Origin: Microbaculum marinisediminis
GTDB taxonomy: Bacteria; Pseudomonadota; Alphaproteobacteria; Rhizobiales; Tepidamorphaceae
DNA: 64,000 nt
Reading direction: 5' to 3'
Assembly: GCF_025397915.1 (NCBI RefSeq)
Contig: NZ_JALIDZ010000001.1
Coordinates: 434,001 to 498,000, forward strand
The position numbers and the translations under genes were made by a program. A model generated the notes under the pieces. That model was given only the letters and a program-made list of their open reading frames with translations, searched no databases and was not told where the DNA came from. This document shows positions 35,821 to 45,583 of the stretch, piece after piece (position 1 is the first letter of the stretch; each line of letters opens with the position of its first letter).

Positions 35821-36677
35821 CTGCCGGCCTCGTCCGCGGCGGCCTTTCGTTCTTCGAGATGGCGGCGCACCCTGTTCTGCGGGCCGAAGGGCAACAGCAG
35901 CGACCAGCCGAGGCGGGTCGGCTCGTCGGTCCGGTAGTCGTCGAGGCCGATAGTCATCCCCTCATGGCCGAGCGCGGGCTGCGGCACGTAGGTGCGGAAC
36001 AGCCGGTCCCAGATCGACAGGTTGAAGCCGTAGTTGGAATCGGTTTCGGCGATATCGGTCGAGTGGTGAACGCGGTGCATGTCCGGCGTCACCACGACGG
36101 CACGCAGGATACGGTCGAGCCGGGCGGGAATGTTGAAATTGGCATGGTTGAACATCGCCATGCCGTTCAGCACCACCTCGAACAGGAAGACCGACAGCGG
36201 CGGCGCGCCCAGCGCCACGACGACGACCATCTTCCAGACCATCGACAGCACGATCTCGAAGGGGTGGAAGCGCAGGGCCGTGGTCACGTCGAAATCGACG
36301 TCGGCGTGATGGACGCGGTGGATGCGCCACAGGATCGGGATCTTGTGGACGGCGAGATGCTGCGCCCAGATGGCGAGATCGAGCGCGAGGAAGGCGAGCA
36401 GGCCGGCGACCCAGCCGGGAAGCGCAAGCATATGGAACAGGCCGATGCCGTTCGCATCGGCCCACAGCGCCACGCCGACCGCGGCCAGCGGAAAGAGCAG
36501 CCGCACGGCCAGCGTATCGATCAGCACGATCGCCATGTTGGTGATCCAGCGGCGGCCGCGGCCGAAACCGAGGTCGCGGCGCGGGGCCGAGATTTCGGCC
36601 AGCGCCATGATCAGGAACACGCCGGCGAACACGGTGAGGCGCAACGCCCCTTCCCCGATCGTGTCGACAAAATCCAT
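35814..36677 (-). CDS. sterol desaturase / fatty acid hydroxylase family protein
   Basis: 287 aa from the ATG at 36677 (MDFVDTIGEGALRL); the frame stays open upstream. It has hydrophobic helices and the di-iron histidine boxes HLAVH, HRVHHADVDF, and near the C-terminus MHRVHHS. The family hydroxylates or desaturates lipids in the membrane. The substrate is unknown; many bacterial members act on hopanoids, carotenoids or fatty acyl chains. Confidence 0.9.
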   Translation of the reverse strand: MDFVDTIGEGALRLTVFAGVFLIMALAEISAPRRDLGFGRGRRWITNMAIVLIDTLAVRLLFPLAAVGVALWADANGIGLFHMLALPGWVAGLLAFLALDLAIWAQHLAVHKIPILWRIHRVHHADVDFDVTTALRFHPFEIVLSMVWKMVVVVALGAPPLSVFLFEVVLNGMAMFNHANFNIPARLDRILRAVVVTPDMHRVHHSTDIAETDSNYGFNLSIWDRLFRTYVPQPALGHEGMTIGLDDYRTDEPTRLGWSLLLPFGPQNRVRRHLEERKAAADEAGSQ

Positions 36678-36775
36678 CAGCCCGCGTGCTCCGGTGCGGT
36701 TGTACCCTTTCCTGGCCCGCAATATCGTGCGCGCACATCGCGGCGGCAAGCCGCCACCACCATCCAGGATCAACC

Positions 36776-37438
36776 GTGACAGAGCCAAATACGAGCGTCG
36801 AGACACTTCTTTGGGATCGCCCGGCCACCCGCCCCGCGCACGCGACCCTGCTGCTCGCCCACGGGGCCGGCGTCGGCATGGACAGCCCGTTCATGGCCGG
36901 GATCGCCGGGCGCCTGGCCGAACGCGGCGTCGCGGTGGCCCGGTTCGAATTCGCCTACATGGCGGCACGGCGAACCGGGGGCAAGAAAAGGCCGCCGCCG
37001 CGCGCCGAAAAGCTCGTCGACGAATATCTCGCCGCGATCGAAGCGGCGACAGCCGAGGGTATCGACGGTCCGCTGCTGATCGGCGGCAAGTCGCTGGGCG
37101 GCCGCGTCGCCGCGATGGCGGCCGGCCAGCCGACCATTGCCGCGGCCGGGGTCGTCTGCCTCGGGTATCCTTTCCACCCGCCCGGCCAGCCGGACGCGCA
37201 GCGCCTGACGCCGCTGCAAGACGCACACCTGCCGGTCCTGATCTGCCAGGGCGATCGCGATCCGTTCGGCGCCGCGGCCGAGGTCGCGGGCTACGGGCTG
37301 CCCGGCCATGTCAGGGTCGCCTATCTCGAGGACGGCGACCACGACTTCAAGCCGCGTGGCCGTTCGCCGGCCACATGGAAGGGCAATCTCGACGCGGCGG
37401 CCCAAACGGTCACGGAATTCGCCGCGGCCCTAGGATGA
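36776..37438 (+). CDS. alpha/beta hydrolase of KANL3/Tex30 type
   Basis: 220 aa from the GTG at 36776, with AGGAT just upstream; the longer frame runs into the divergent gene. Motifs: LLAHGAGVGMDSPFM (oxyanion strand), the nucleophile LIGGKSLGGRVAAM (GKSLGG), Asp in CQGDRDPFG and His in GDHDFKPR. The family is serine-hydrolase-like with no assigned cellular substrate. It starts 98 bp from the divergent desaturase-like gene. Confidence 0.85.
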   Translation: MTEPNTSVETLLWDRPATRPAHATLLLAHGAGVGMDSPFMAGIAGRLAERGVAVARFEFAYMAARRTGGKKRPPPRAEKLVDEYLAAIEAATAEGIDGPLLIGGKSLGGRVAAMAAGQPTIAAAGVVCLGYPFHPPGQPDAQRLTPLQDAHLPVLICQGDRDPFGAAAEVAGYGLPGHVRVAYLEDGDHDFKPRGRSPATWKGNLDAAAQTVTEFAAALG

Positions 37439-37508
37439 TGGCGTTAGCCGGCGTAGACTGGTCATAATAAGACGGATCACAATAACGAAGAGACGGGACC
37501 GGAAGAGA

Positions 37509-37874
37509 ATGGCCAGGGGAACGATATTCGAACGTTACGGCGGCTTTGCCACGGCCGGGAAGATCGTCATGGCGTTCTACGACCGGATCCTCGATTCCGA
37601 CATTACCGGGCCATACTTCGACGACGTCGACATGCCGCGGCTGATGGACCACCAGACCAAGTTCGTCGCCTCGGTCATGGGCGGTCCGGCCAGCTATACG
37701 GACGAGATGCTCGAGCAGCTGCATCGCCGGCTGAACGTCACCAACGAGGCGTTCGACGAGATGGCCCGCCTGTTCCGCGAGACCCTGGAGGAATTCGCCA
37801 TGGCGGAGGAAGACGTGGAGACCCTGGCCAGGGAGATCAACTCCCGGCGCGACGTGATCGTGAGCGCGGACTGA
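37509..37874 (+). CDS. truncated haemoglobin (group 1-like)
   Basis: 121 aa, the length of a 2-on-2 globin. The motifs YFDDVDMPRLMDHQTKF and MGGPASYTDE match trHbN-type proteins, and the proximal haem His lies in LEQLHRRLNVTNEAF. Such globins bind O2, NO or CO. Its stop overlaps the start of the cyclase gene (TGATG), so globin and cyclase are made together. The globin could act as a gas sensor or NO/O2 scavenger for the cyclase. Confidence 0.88.
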   Translation: MARGTIFERYGGFATAGKIVMAFYDRILDSDITGPYFDDVDMPRLMDHQTKFVASVMGGPASYTDEMLEQLHRRLNVTNEAFDEMARLFRETLEEFAMAEEDVETLAREINSRRDVIVSAD

Positions 37875-38962
37875 TGAGCGCCGATCCGGTTCCGGCCGAT
37901 CCGGACGTCGGCAGCGCACTCAATCTCGATGCGTTCAATCGCGCGCTGATCGAGTCCGTCGGGGTCGGGATCGCCATCGTCGAGTGCGACGGCCTCAAGG
38001 TCCTCTTCCAGAACAAGCGGTTCGAGCAGCTGTTCGGCTCACCGGCGAACGACATCACGCTCGACCAGCTCATGCAGGTGCCCGACCTGAGCGGCCTGGA
38101 ACCCGGCGCGGTGGAGACCTGCGAGATCTCGGTGAAGCAGAAGCGGCGGCCGGTGACGCTCGCGGCGCATTTCTCGGTGCACGAGGACGACGGGCGCCAC
38201 GTCTACATGGTCGAGATGCACAACATCACCAAGGTGAAGGAGCTCGAGTACATGATCGAGTCCTACGCCAAGATGGTGGAGAAGAACGAACGGGCGCTGC
38301 GGCGGGAGAAGGAGCGCGCCGAGCGGCTGCTGCTCAACATCATGCCGCGCACGGTCTACGAGGAGCTCAAGACCTTCGGCGTCACCACCCCACAGCGCTT
38401 CGAGTCGGCCTCGGTGCTGATGCTCGACTTCGTCGATTTCACCGAGATGGCGGTGTCCAAGGACCCGCTGGCGCTGATTTCCGAACTCAACGACATCTTC
38501 ACCGGCTTCGACAGGATCGTCGAGCAATTCGGCTGCGAACGGCTAAAAACGATCGGCGACGCCTATGTGGCCGTATCCGGCATTCCCGAGGCGACCCCCG
38601 ATCACGCCCAGAACATCGCCCGCACGGCGCTCCTGTTTCGCCGCTTCATCCGCCAGCGCAACGCCACGCGGGAGGAGAAATGGCGCTGCCGGATCGGCAT
38701 CGCGTCCGGTCCGATGATCGGCTCGATCGTCGGCATCCAGAAATACGTCTACGACATCTTCGGGCCTGCAATGGACCTTGCCGCGCGCATGGAGCAGCAC
38801 GCCGAGCCGATGGAGATCCTGCTGCCCGAGGCGACCGCAGACCACATCCGCGGCGAATTCCGGCTCGAGCCTGTGGCCGCGCGCGAGGTGAAGGGGTTCG
38901 GCACGCTCGACCTGTTCAAGCTGGTCGGCGGCGACGAGGAACTCGGCGTCACCCTGATCTGA
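37874..38962 (+). CDS. PAS-domain class III adenylate/guanylate cyclase
   Basis: 362 aa. A PAS-like sensor domain (about 20-125) is followed by a signalling coiled coil (KNERALRREKERAERLLLNI) and a class III cyclase domain (about 170-350). Metal Asp residues appear in VLMLDFVDFTEM and LKTIGDAYVAVSG. The Lys in LKTIGD and Asp in YDIFGPAMDLAARM match adenylate rather than guanylate cyclases. The gene overlaps the globin stop codon, which suggests a haem-linked input, perhaps O2 or NO, to cyclic nucleotide output. This link is inferred. Confidence 0.88.
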   Translation: MSADPVPADPDVGSALNLDAFNRALIESVGVGIAIVECDGLKVLFQNKRFEQLFGSPANDITLDQLMQVPDLSGLEPGAVETCEISVKQKRRPVTLAAHFSVHEDDGRHVYMVEMHNITKVKELEYMIESYAKMVEKNERALRREKERAERLLLNIMPRTVYEELKTFGVTTPQRFESASVLMLDFVDFTEMAVSKDPLALISELNDIFTGFDRIVEQFGCERLKTIGDAYVAVSGIPEATPDHAQNIARTALLFRRFIRQRNATREEKWRCRIGIASGPMIGSIVGIQKYVYDIFGPAMDLAARMEQHAEPMEILLPEATADHIRGEFRLEPVAAREVKGFGTLDLFKLVGGDEELGVTLI

Positions 38963-39048
38963 CCCCGCGATCGCCGGGTGCCGGCGGGATCGCGCGTCGA
39001 AACCGGCGCCGCCACGGCATCGCTGGACAGTTGGGTCTTGAGGGGTTA

Positions 39049-39074
39049 ATTCCTATATTGTCGGAATAAATTCC
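39049..39074. promoter_or_regulatory. ATTCC/GGAAT operator cluster upstream of the S24 repressor
   Basis: Three half-sites lie within 26 bp: ATTCC (39049-39053), GGAAT (39063-39067) and ATTCC (39070-39074). They form inverted pairs around AT-rich DNA 53-78 bp before the ATG, as expected for an autoregulated LexA/CI-like repressor. Confidence 0.5.
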
Positions 39075-39126
39075 AAACCCGACACCCGCCCGACGGTCCG
39101 CAGCCGGGGCGGAGGGAGCCGAACCA

Positions 39127-39768
39127 ATGCTCTCCCATCGCCAGATATGGTCCGCGATCGACGCGCTCGCCGCGCGCTACTCGATGTCGGTGTCCGGCCT
39201 CGCGCGCCGCGCGGGTCTCGACCCGACGACCTTCAACAAATCCAAGCGCAGCGCGCCGGACGGCCGGTTGCGCTGGCCGAACACGGAATCGATCGCGAAG
39301 ATCCTCGACGCAACCGGCTGCTCTATCGAGGACTTCATGGCGATGGTCGGCGACAGCTCGGCGGACGACACGCCCTATCGGCAGCACGCCGTGCCGCTGA
39401 TCGGCTTCGCCCAGGCAGGCGCCGGCGGCTTCTTCGACGACGGCGGCTTTCCCGTCGGGGCGGGCTGGGACGAAGTCGCGTTTCCCGACGTGGCCGACGA
39501 ACATGCCTATGCGCTGGAGGTGACCGGGGACAGCATGCTGCCGCTCTACCGCGACGGCGACGTGGTGATCGTATCGCCCGGCGCGTCGGTGCGGCGCGGC
39601 GACCGCGTCATCGTGCGCACTCGCGGCGGCGAGGTCATGGCCAAGGTGCTGGCGCGACGCACCACACGCACCATCGAATTGCACTCCGTCAATCCCGCGC
39701 ACGAGCAGCGCACGCTGGCGCTGGAGGACATCGACTGGATCGCCCGCATCATCTGGGCGAGCCAGTGA
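39127..39768 (+). CDS. S24-family (LexA/CI-like) transcriptional regulator
   Basis: 213 aa. The N-terminal HTH (about 10-75) includes YSMSVSGLARRAGLDPTTFN. The C-terminal peptidase domain has the catalytic Ser in LEVTGDSMLPLYRDGD and Lys in GGEVMAKVLARR, plus a possible cleavage region in the linker. Self-cleavage on RecA* activation is known for the family and plausible here, as both residues are intact. Its stop overlaps the EamA start (GTGA). Confidence 0.87.
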   Translation: MLSHRQIWSAIDALAARYSMSVSGLARRAGLDPTTFNKSKRSAPDGRLRWPNTESIAKILDATGCSIEDFMAMVGDSSADDTPYRQHAVPLIGFAQAGAGGFFDDGGFPVGAGWDEVAFPDVADEHAYALEVTGDSMLPLYRDGDVVIVSPGASVRRGDRVIVRTRGGEVMAKVLARRTTRTIELHSVNPAHEQRTLALEDIDWIARIIWASQ

Positions 39769-40697
39769 CCGCGGGAGAGACGACCGGAAGCCGCGCGGCA
39801 AGCGCCGATCCGGGACGCGGCCTGTCGCCGACGCTCGGCATCGTGCTCGTGCTGGTCGCCGCCACCGGCTTCGGGTTGTTGCCGATCCTGTTGCGCGGCG
39901 CCTATGCCGGCGGGCTTTCGCCGGAAGCGGCGACCTTCTACCGCTACGGCGTTCCGGCGCTGGTCTTCGTGCCGCTTATCGTCCGGTTCAACGGCGATTT
40001 CCGCGCCGCCGCGATCGCCGTGGCGACGGGCCTGGTCCTGGGGTTCGGCGTGCTCGGCTATTTCCGCGCCCTGCACGACATGCCGGTCGCCGTCGCCGCC
40101 CTGATCTTCTTCACGTTCCCGCTGTTCGCGGTGGTCGTGGGCTTTCTCGCGTTCCGGCTGCGGCCCGACCGGCGCTCGCTGGCCGGCGCGCTTATGGTTC
40201 TGATCGCCTGCACCCTGTTCCTCGACCCGACCGCCATCGCCGCCCGGCCGATGGCGGTCCTGCACGCCTTCGCCGCGCCGGCGGCCTACGCGACGGGCAT
40301 TCTCGTGATGGCGCACGTCCTGTCCGGCGCCGACCGGCTGGCGACGCTCGGCGGCATCTATCTGGGCACCGCGATTTCCAGCGGCCTGCCACTTGTCGCC
40401 GGCGCGCCGGGAGGGCTGTTTCCCGATACCCCCGTCGGTTTCGCCGCCGCGCTCGGTCTGCTCACGATCGGCGGCATCGTGCCGCAGGTCGCGCTGGTGT
40501 TCGCCGCCCCGGTCATCGGCCCTGCCCGCACCTCCATCATCGCCGCCTTCGAACTGGTCGTCGCGCTCGGCTCCGGCTGGCTGGTGCTGGGCGAGCCGAT
40601 CCGGCTCGTCGAGGTCGTCTCGGCGGCCCTGATCGTCACCGCCGTGGTGCTGGCGGCGACGGCGAGGCCGGCGCACGTCAAATCCGCGACCGCCTGA
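39765..40697 (+). CDS. EamA/DMT-family transporter
   Basis: 310 aa from a GTG that overlaps the regulator's TGA. Ten hydrophobic segments in two EamA halves are visible (LGIVLVLVAATGFGLLPILL, YFRALHDMPVAVAALIFFTF and TSIIAAFELVVALGSGWLVL). DMT proteins export metabolites such as amino acids, nucleobases or drugs; the substrate is not identifiable. Coupling to an S24 regulator suggests damage- or stress-linked expression. Confidence 0.87.
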   Translation: MTAGETTGSRAASADPGRGLSPTLGIVLVLVAATGFGLLPILLRGAYAGGLSPEAATFYRYGVPALVFVPLIVRFNGDFRAAAIAVATGLVLGFGVLGYFRALHDMPVAVAALIFFTFPLFAVVVGFLAFRLRPDRRSLAGALMVLIACTLFLDPTAIAARPMAVLHAFAAPAAYATGILVMAHVLSGADRLATLGGIYLGTAISSGLPLVAGAPGGLFPDTPVGFAAALGLLTIGGIVPQVALVFAAPVIGPARTSIIAAFELVVALGSGWLVLGEPIRLVEVVSAALIVTAVVLAATARPAHVKSATA

Positions 40698-40735
40698 TCC
40701 GGCGGCGGTTGCCTGCGCCCGCGCGGTAGGCGACC

Positions 40736-41746
40736 ATGGACCCGATCCCAACGCGGCGAAACACGAAACGCATGGTCCGTACCCTCGCCTTGATTGCCAT
40801 CGGCGCCATCGCGCTCACCGCCCTCCTCTACGGCGTGGTGCTGAACGGCTTCGGCCTGTTCACGCCATTGGCCGATACCGGCGCGCAGACACAGACCGCC
40901 GCGACAACCGACACGCCGAAACTGGATGCTCCGAAGGGGGATGCCCAGCCGACGGGTATCGCCGAGGGGGCGGAGGACAGCTCCGCAGACGGTGACCGGG
41001 CCGTGTCAGGCAAACAGCCGGAGGCGCCAGACGAAGCGTCCGCTGCCGCCGACGCCGCGCCTGATAAGACCGGTGAATCGCGTACCGAAACTACCGCTTC
41101 CCCGCCGCCCCGGACCGCCCGCAACGTGACGCCGCCGAACGTCCTGAGCCGGCCGACCACGCCCTATCGCGATCCCCGCGCCGCGACGACGCGCGAAGAG
41201 GCGCCGGAGGACTCTTCGCCCCGCCGCTTTCACCGGATCGTAGTCGAGGATGCGGCGACGCTCAGGTCCGGCAACACGACGATCCGGTTCGCTGGCATCG
41301 CCCCGATCGCCGCCGACCGGACATGCACCGACGCGGCGGGCCAGGCCTGGCCCTGCGGCCGGGTCGCCGCGGCGGCGCTGCGCCGGCTGATCCGCCACCG
41401 CGCGATCGACTGCACGGTCGCGGCGGTGGCGGCGGAGGGGATCGTCGCGACGTGTTCGGCCGGCCTGCAGGACATCAACGGCTGGCTGGTGGCGCAGGGC
41501 TGGGCCGAGGTGCCGCCGGACAGCGCCTATGCCGAGGACGCGGAGGCGGCCCGCGGCGAAAAGCGCGGCATCTATCTGGCCGAATGGCGCAACACGGCGC
41601 CGGGCGACAACGACGCGGAGTCGCTGTCGGCCTTCTCCGCCCCCTCGGTCCAGTCCGATCCGTTCTCAGTCCTCTCGCAGGGAACCGTCGAGGGCGCGGC
41701 CGATCAGGGCACGGGTCTCGTCGATGCCATAGAGCGCGACGAATGA
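40736..41746 (+). CDS. thermonuclease (SNase)-like membrane-anchored protein
   Basis: 336 aa. One TM helix at about 13-37 ([20 protein letters not shown]), then a long low-complexity Ala/Asp/Pro/Thr linker, then an SNase-like barrel from about 160 ([51 protein letters not shown]). The catalytic set is less complete than in micrococcal nuclease, so activity is uncertain. The last 81 bp overlap the lysK 3' end in antisense. Confidence 0.72.
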   Translation: MDPIPTRRNTKRMVRTLALIAIGAIALTALLYGVVLNGFGLFTPLADTGAQTQTAATTDTPKLDAPKGDAQPTGIAEGAEDSSADGDRAVSGKQPEAPDEASAAADAAPDKTGESRTETTASPPPRTARNVTPPNVLSRPTTPYRDPRAATTREEAPEDSSPRRFHRIVVEDAATLRSGNTTIRFAGIAPIAADRTCTDAAGQAWPCGRVAAAALRRLIRHRAIDCTVAAVAAEGIVATCSAGLQDINGWLVAQGWAEVPPDSAYAEDAEAARGEKRGIYLAEWRNTAPGDNDAESLSAFSAPSVQSDPFSVLSQGTVEGAADQGTGLVDAIERDE

Positions 41747-43330
41747 GCCGAATCTCGGGCCCTGGCTCTGGCCAATCAGCACTTCATACAGTGCCTTGAA
41801 CCAGTCGCGCAGGTTGTCGAAGGGATGGGTCTTGCCGATCTCGTAGACGATGTTCTGGATCGTCTCGGCATCGGTACCCGCGGGCAGCGCCGCAAGTTTC
41901 TCCGACAGCTCGGCCAGCGCGGCGCGCTCCACCTCGCTGGGCGCGCGGTAGCGCTTGGCCGGCAGCACGAAGTCGTGGAAATAGTGGATCGCATAGCCGA
42001 CGAGCTGGTCGAGCCGGGGATGCGTCTGCGGGCTCGCGTCCGGCGCATAGCGGCGGATGAAGCCCCACAGCACGTCGCGATCCTCGGAATTCGAGGCCGA
42101 GACCAGGTTCAAGAGCATCGAGAACGAAATCGGCACGCCGGCATCGGGCACGGCGCCGGAATGGATGTGCCAGACCGGGTTGGCCAACAGGTCCTCCGGC
42201 TTGCTCCCCTCTCCTGAAGCCTGCGCCCGATACTTCTCCAGGAAGGTCAGGTAGTCGTCGACATTGCGCGGGATGACGTCGAAATACAGCCGCTTGGCCT
42301 TGCGCGGCGCCTGATACATGAACAGCGCCAGGCTCTCCGGGCTGGCATAGCGCAGCCACTCGTCGATGGTCAGGCCGTTGCCCTTCGACTTGGAGATCTT
42401 CTCGCCGTTCTCGTCGAGGAACAGCTCGTAGTTGAAGCCGTCCGGCGGCAGCCCGCCGAGGATCGTGCAGATCCGGCTCGACAGCTTCACCGAGTCGATC
42501 AGGTCCTTGCCGGCCATCTCGTAGTCGACGCCGAGCGCATACCAGCGCATCGCCCAGTCGGCCTTCCACTGCAGCTTGCAGGCGCCGCCGGTCACCTTCA
42601 CCCGGACGAGCTTCTCCGTCTCCGGGTCCTTGTAGACGATGGCGCCGGAGGCGACGTCGCGCTCGATGATCGGAACCTGCAGCACCTTGCCCGTGCGCGG
42701 ACACACCGGCAGGAACGGCGAATAGGTCGCCTGGCGCTCCTCGCGCAGCGACGGCAGCATCACCGCCATCACCTCGTCGTAGCGCTCCAGCACCGTCATC
42801 AGCGCCCGGTCAAAGCGGCCCGAGGTGTAGCAGTCGGTCGCGCTCATGAACTCGTAGTCGAAGCCGAAGGCATCGAGGAACGAGCGCAGCATCGCGTTGT
42901 TGTGCTCGCCGAACGAACGGAACTTGCCGAACGGATCGGGCACCTGCGTCAGCGGCTTGTCGAGATTGGCGCGCAACAGGTCCTGGTTCGGCACGTTGTC
43001 GGGCACCTTGCGCAGCCCGTCCATGTCGTCGGAAAAGCAGATCAGCCGGGTCGGCACCGTGTCCTCGGTCAGCACCCGGAAGGCATGGCGCACCATGGTG
43101 GTGCGCAACACCTCGCCGAAGGTGCCGATATGCGGCAGGCCCGAGGGGCCGTAGCCGGTCTCGAAGATCACCGTCTTGTCCTGGCCGACCGTGTCGCGCC
43201 GCGCGATCAGCTTGCGGGCTTCCTCGAACGGCCAGGCGCGGCTGTCGCGCGCCAGCGCCGCCAGTTGAGCCGCGGTCGCGGCGGCGCCGCCTGCGGCACC
43301 GCCCGCGGCGGCTTCGACGGGATCGGTCAT
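41666..43330 (-). CDS. lysK: class I lysine--tRNA ligase
   Basis: 554 aa. The class I signatures are [11 protein letters not shown] (HIGH box) and KISKSKGNG (KMSKS box). It charges tRNA-Lys with lysine. Class I LysRS is typical of alphaproteobacteria and archaea, unlike the class II LysS of most bacteria. The 3' end overlaps the convergent thermonuclease-like gene by 81 bp. Confidence 0.95.
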   Translation of the reverse strand: MTDPVEAAAGGAAGGAAATAAQLAALARDSRAWPFEEARKLIARRDTVGQDKTVIFETGYGPSGLPHIGTFGEVLRTTMVRHAFRVLTEDTVPTRLICFSDDMDGLRKVPDNVPNQDLLRANLDKPLTQVPDPFGKFRSFGEHNNAMLRSFLDAFGFDYEFMSATDCYTSGRFDRALMTVLERYDEVMAVMLPSLREERQATYSPFLPVCPRTGKVLQVPIIERDVASGAIVYKDPETEKLVRVKVTGGACKLQWKADWAMRWYALGVDYEMAGKDLIDSVKLSSRICTILGGLPPDGFNYELFLDENGEKISKSKGNGLTIDEWLRYASPESLALFMYQAPRKAKRLYFDVIPRNVDDYLTFLEKYRAQASGEGSKPEDLLANPVWHIHSGAVPDAGVPISFSMLLNLVSASNSEDRDVLWGFIRRYAPDASPQTHPRLDQLVGYAIHYFHDFVLPAKRYRAPSEVERAALAELSEKLAALPAGTDAETIQNIVYEIGKTHPFDNLRDWFKALYEVLIGQSQGPRFGSFVALYGIDETRALIGRALDGSLRED

Positions 43331-43481
43331 CGTCTTGAATCCTGAACTACGGGTGTCCCGGCCCCTTAGGCCGGCCGGCGCGGACCCTATGGAGACGCGG
43401 GCCGCGCGTCAATTGGGGGGGGGATGGATCGCCATACAGCATATACGTGCATCCCAACGCGGATGCCTTTGATGATGCACA

Positions 43482-44051
43482 TCATATACTTATATTCCCC
43501 GCCAAGCGTAAGCGCTGGATTATAGCGGTAATTGCAGCGATTTCATCTGGACGATAAACGTATAACTCAATACTTAGAAATCGACAGATCGCAATAGCGT
43601 GTTCCTGAGCGATTTCCTGTATGCGCCGTATTTCCTCAATACTCTCCAGAGGCCGTTTGCGGCTTTCATCGCATCGACGCCGCTCAGCAATGGCACTTGG
43701 ATTGTCCGCAAGAAAAACCATGCCACTAATGCAAATCGCCTGGAACACGGCAGGGCGAACCAGGATGAGTTCATTATCCTTCTCGATCACAGTATGACCA
43801 TCGAGGATGACGAGACCGGAGCTTGACTTAGTCTTTCGCTTAAACCCCTCTACTAGAAACCGCTGGTTCTCATCAATGTCGATTAGTCGCAACTGATCTT
43901 GCGTAATGGCGATACCCGTCACATTGCGCCCTTCCGCAATCAACGCACTAGCTTGCAGATGCTCCAATGGAATCGAGGCGGCAAGCGTCCTTACCAGCGT
44001 TGATTTACCTACGCCGGAAATACCTGTGAGCGCTATAACTTTGGCTGCCAC
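43482..44051 (-). CDS. P-loop nucleotide kinase-like protein (third gene of the XRE-ASCH/PIN island)
   Basis: 189 aa. The N-terminus VIALTGISGVGKSTLVRTLA is a P-loop (GxxxxGKS) of nucleotide or adenylate-kinase-like enzymes; GLVILDGHTVIEKDNEL and a lid-like AERRRCDESRKRPLES follow. The start overlaps the PIN-GNAT stop by 19 nt on the same strand. The role is unknown: a nucleotide or small-molecule kinase is likely, perhaps acting on a product or ligand of the partner genes. AT-rich. Confidence 0.7.
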   Translation of the reverse strand: MAAKVIALTGISGVGKSTLVRTLAASIPLEHLQASALIAEGRNVTGIAITQDQLRLIDIDENQRFLVEGFKRKTKSSSGLVILDGHTVIEKDNELILVRPAVFQAICISGMVFLADNPSAIAERRRCDESRKRPLESIEEIRRIQEIAQEHAIAICRFLSIELYVYRPDEIAAITAIIQRLRLAGNISI

Positions 44052-45583
44052 GGAGAAAACCCGAGATCAATCTTCCCTATAAGATCTTCTAGATGTCTAT
44101 TTCTAATCCTAAATATTGACTGCGGAGGATGCCCAGGCATCACTCCGAGAATTCGCAGCTCTTCGAGTGAAACCGCTGGCTCTATATAGGCTACTAGAAG
44201 GTAATTTATTACTTTAACAGGCCGCCCCTCCGTCGCCTTCCACATCTCCAGCTCGGCCTCGCTATATACAGATCGCCCACCCGTCAACAACATAAGATCC
44301 TTCGTCGACGATGCGACAGATGACTCTTCAAAAATTCCAATCGCTGTTAATGCCTGTGAGGGCGGGTTTCTTGATTTTCCTTTATAGAACATCAGGAGAG
44401 AACCGGGCGGCCCCAGGCTCGCACTAGCGCGGCAAAGGTAGACCTTTCGAATTGTGTTGCCTGGTCGTTTTGGCCCCAGACCTACCCCGAGCGTTTCGAA
44501 TAGATCCGCCTGTTTCGGATTCCGCAAATCGGGATAAAGCGTGTCGTGATACCCTTCTTTTATAGGAATGCCGAAAGCTCGAACCCCACAGCCCGTCACG
44601 AAGCGGGGATAGTTCAGTCGACCAAGCTCGAAATTTGAAGTACCGGCCACCGGCAAAAGCGGGCCTTGCGAGAACGGCTTCTCATATATCAACTCGCCAT
44701 CTCTTTTTGTCGCGGTATTCTGAAATCCATAATACTCCAGAAGATCTATCAAAGCTGACTGCGTTTTATATGTAGTTATGTAGGCAAGATTATACCTGTT
44801 AATTTGGGCGAACCAAAAAACCTTCTTCAAAAGCAATTCACCTAGCTTTACACCACGCTTCTCAGGCCGAACCTTGAAAGTGCAAATCTTAAGTATTTTT
44901 TTTGCCTTTATTGTCGCATCAGTGTCGGAAGCAGTCTCGTCTTTCCTAACGATCAACCCAGCGAGCCCTTCATCAAACACCGCCCAACATACTCTCCGTT
45001 CATGAACACATTTTTCGCGCCACCACTGGTCAAATGACGGGTAGTCTTCACGCAGGCTGCTGAATATGTCGTCCGTTAACTGTATCTCATTGGCATATAC
45101 TTCTTCGACATAGCGAACTGGAGCAGCAACTGCCTCATACGTAGTCCTCAGCAATTGGACCGCATCGGCGACGTAGAGTACACGGCGGCCAAGCTCTGGA
45201 GACACGCGGCGCGCGCGCTCATGTAACCTACGATCTTCGGTGACTAAAAAGTCAGCCACGCCGCGCTCAACAGCATCCAGCAATGTGGCGTCTACAATGT
45301 CGTTGGGACGACCAAGCGGACCGAATTTTCTTTCTAACTCGGCCGTCTCGAGCCCACGCACTTTTCGAAGGAACTGAAACTTGCGTAGCTTGCTGAGCGA
45401 GATGTTGCGTCTAACTACGTCCCTGTCGCGCTGTATGTCATCTCGGGCCGCCTCGTGGACCATTACGTCCACTTTATATTTTGCTGCAGTGCTTAGTAGC
45501 GCTGCGAAAGCAGGTTGAACTTGGCGATTATCTTCTAGGCCAATAATGACATTCGTATCAATCAGATACGTCTGCGCACTCAT
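44033..45583 (-). CDS. PIN nuclease - GNAT acetyltransferase fusion with unknown C-terminal domain
   Basis: 516 aa. PIN domain (about 5-150): acidic residues in YLIDTNVIIGLED, DIVDATLLDAV and FLVTEDRRLHERAR. GNAT domain (about 200-290): KICTFKVRPEKRGVKLGELL, the acetyl-CoA motif A, and NLAYITTYKTQSALIDLLEY. The last 200 residues are not recognised but include YPRFVTGCGVRAFGIPI; they may be a PUA/ASCH-like or other RNA-binding fold. PIN domains cut RNA in toxins and RNA decay. It overlaps the HTH-ASCH gene by 26 nt upstream and the kinase by 19 nt. Confidence 0.78.
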   Translation of the reverse strand: MSAQTYLIDTNVIIGLEDNRQVQPAFAALLSTAAKYKVDVMVHEAARDDIQRDRDVVRRNISLSKLRKFQFLRKVRGLETAELERKFGPLGRPNDIVDATLLDAVERGVADFLVTEDRRLHERARRVSPELGRRVLYVADAVQLLRTTYEAVAAPVRYVEEVYANEIQLTDDIFSSLREDYPSFDQWWREKCVHERRVCWAVFDEGLAGLIVRKDETASDTDATIKAKKILKICTFKVRPEKRGVKLGELLLKKVFWFAQINRYNLAYITTYKTQSALIDLLEYYGFQNTATKRDGELIYEKPFSQGPLLPVAGTSNFELGRLNYPRFVTGCGVRAFGIPIKEGYHDTLYPDLRNPKQADLFETLGVGLGPKRPGNTIRKVYLCRASASLGPPGSLLMFYKGKSRNPPSQALTAIGIFEESSVASSTKDLMLLTGGRSVYSEAELEMWKATEGRPVKVINYLLVAYIEPAVSLEELRILGVMPGHPPQSIFRIRNRHLEDLIGKIDLGFSPWQPKL

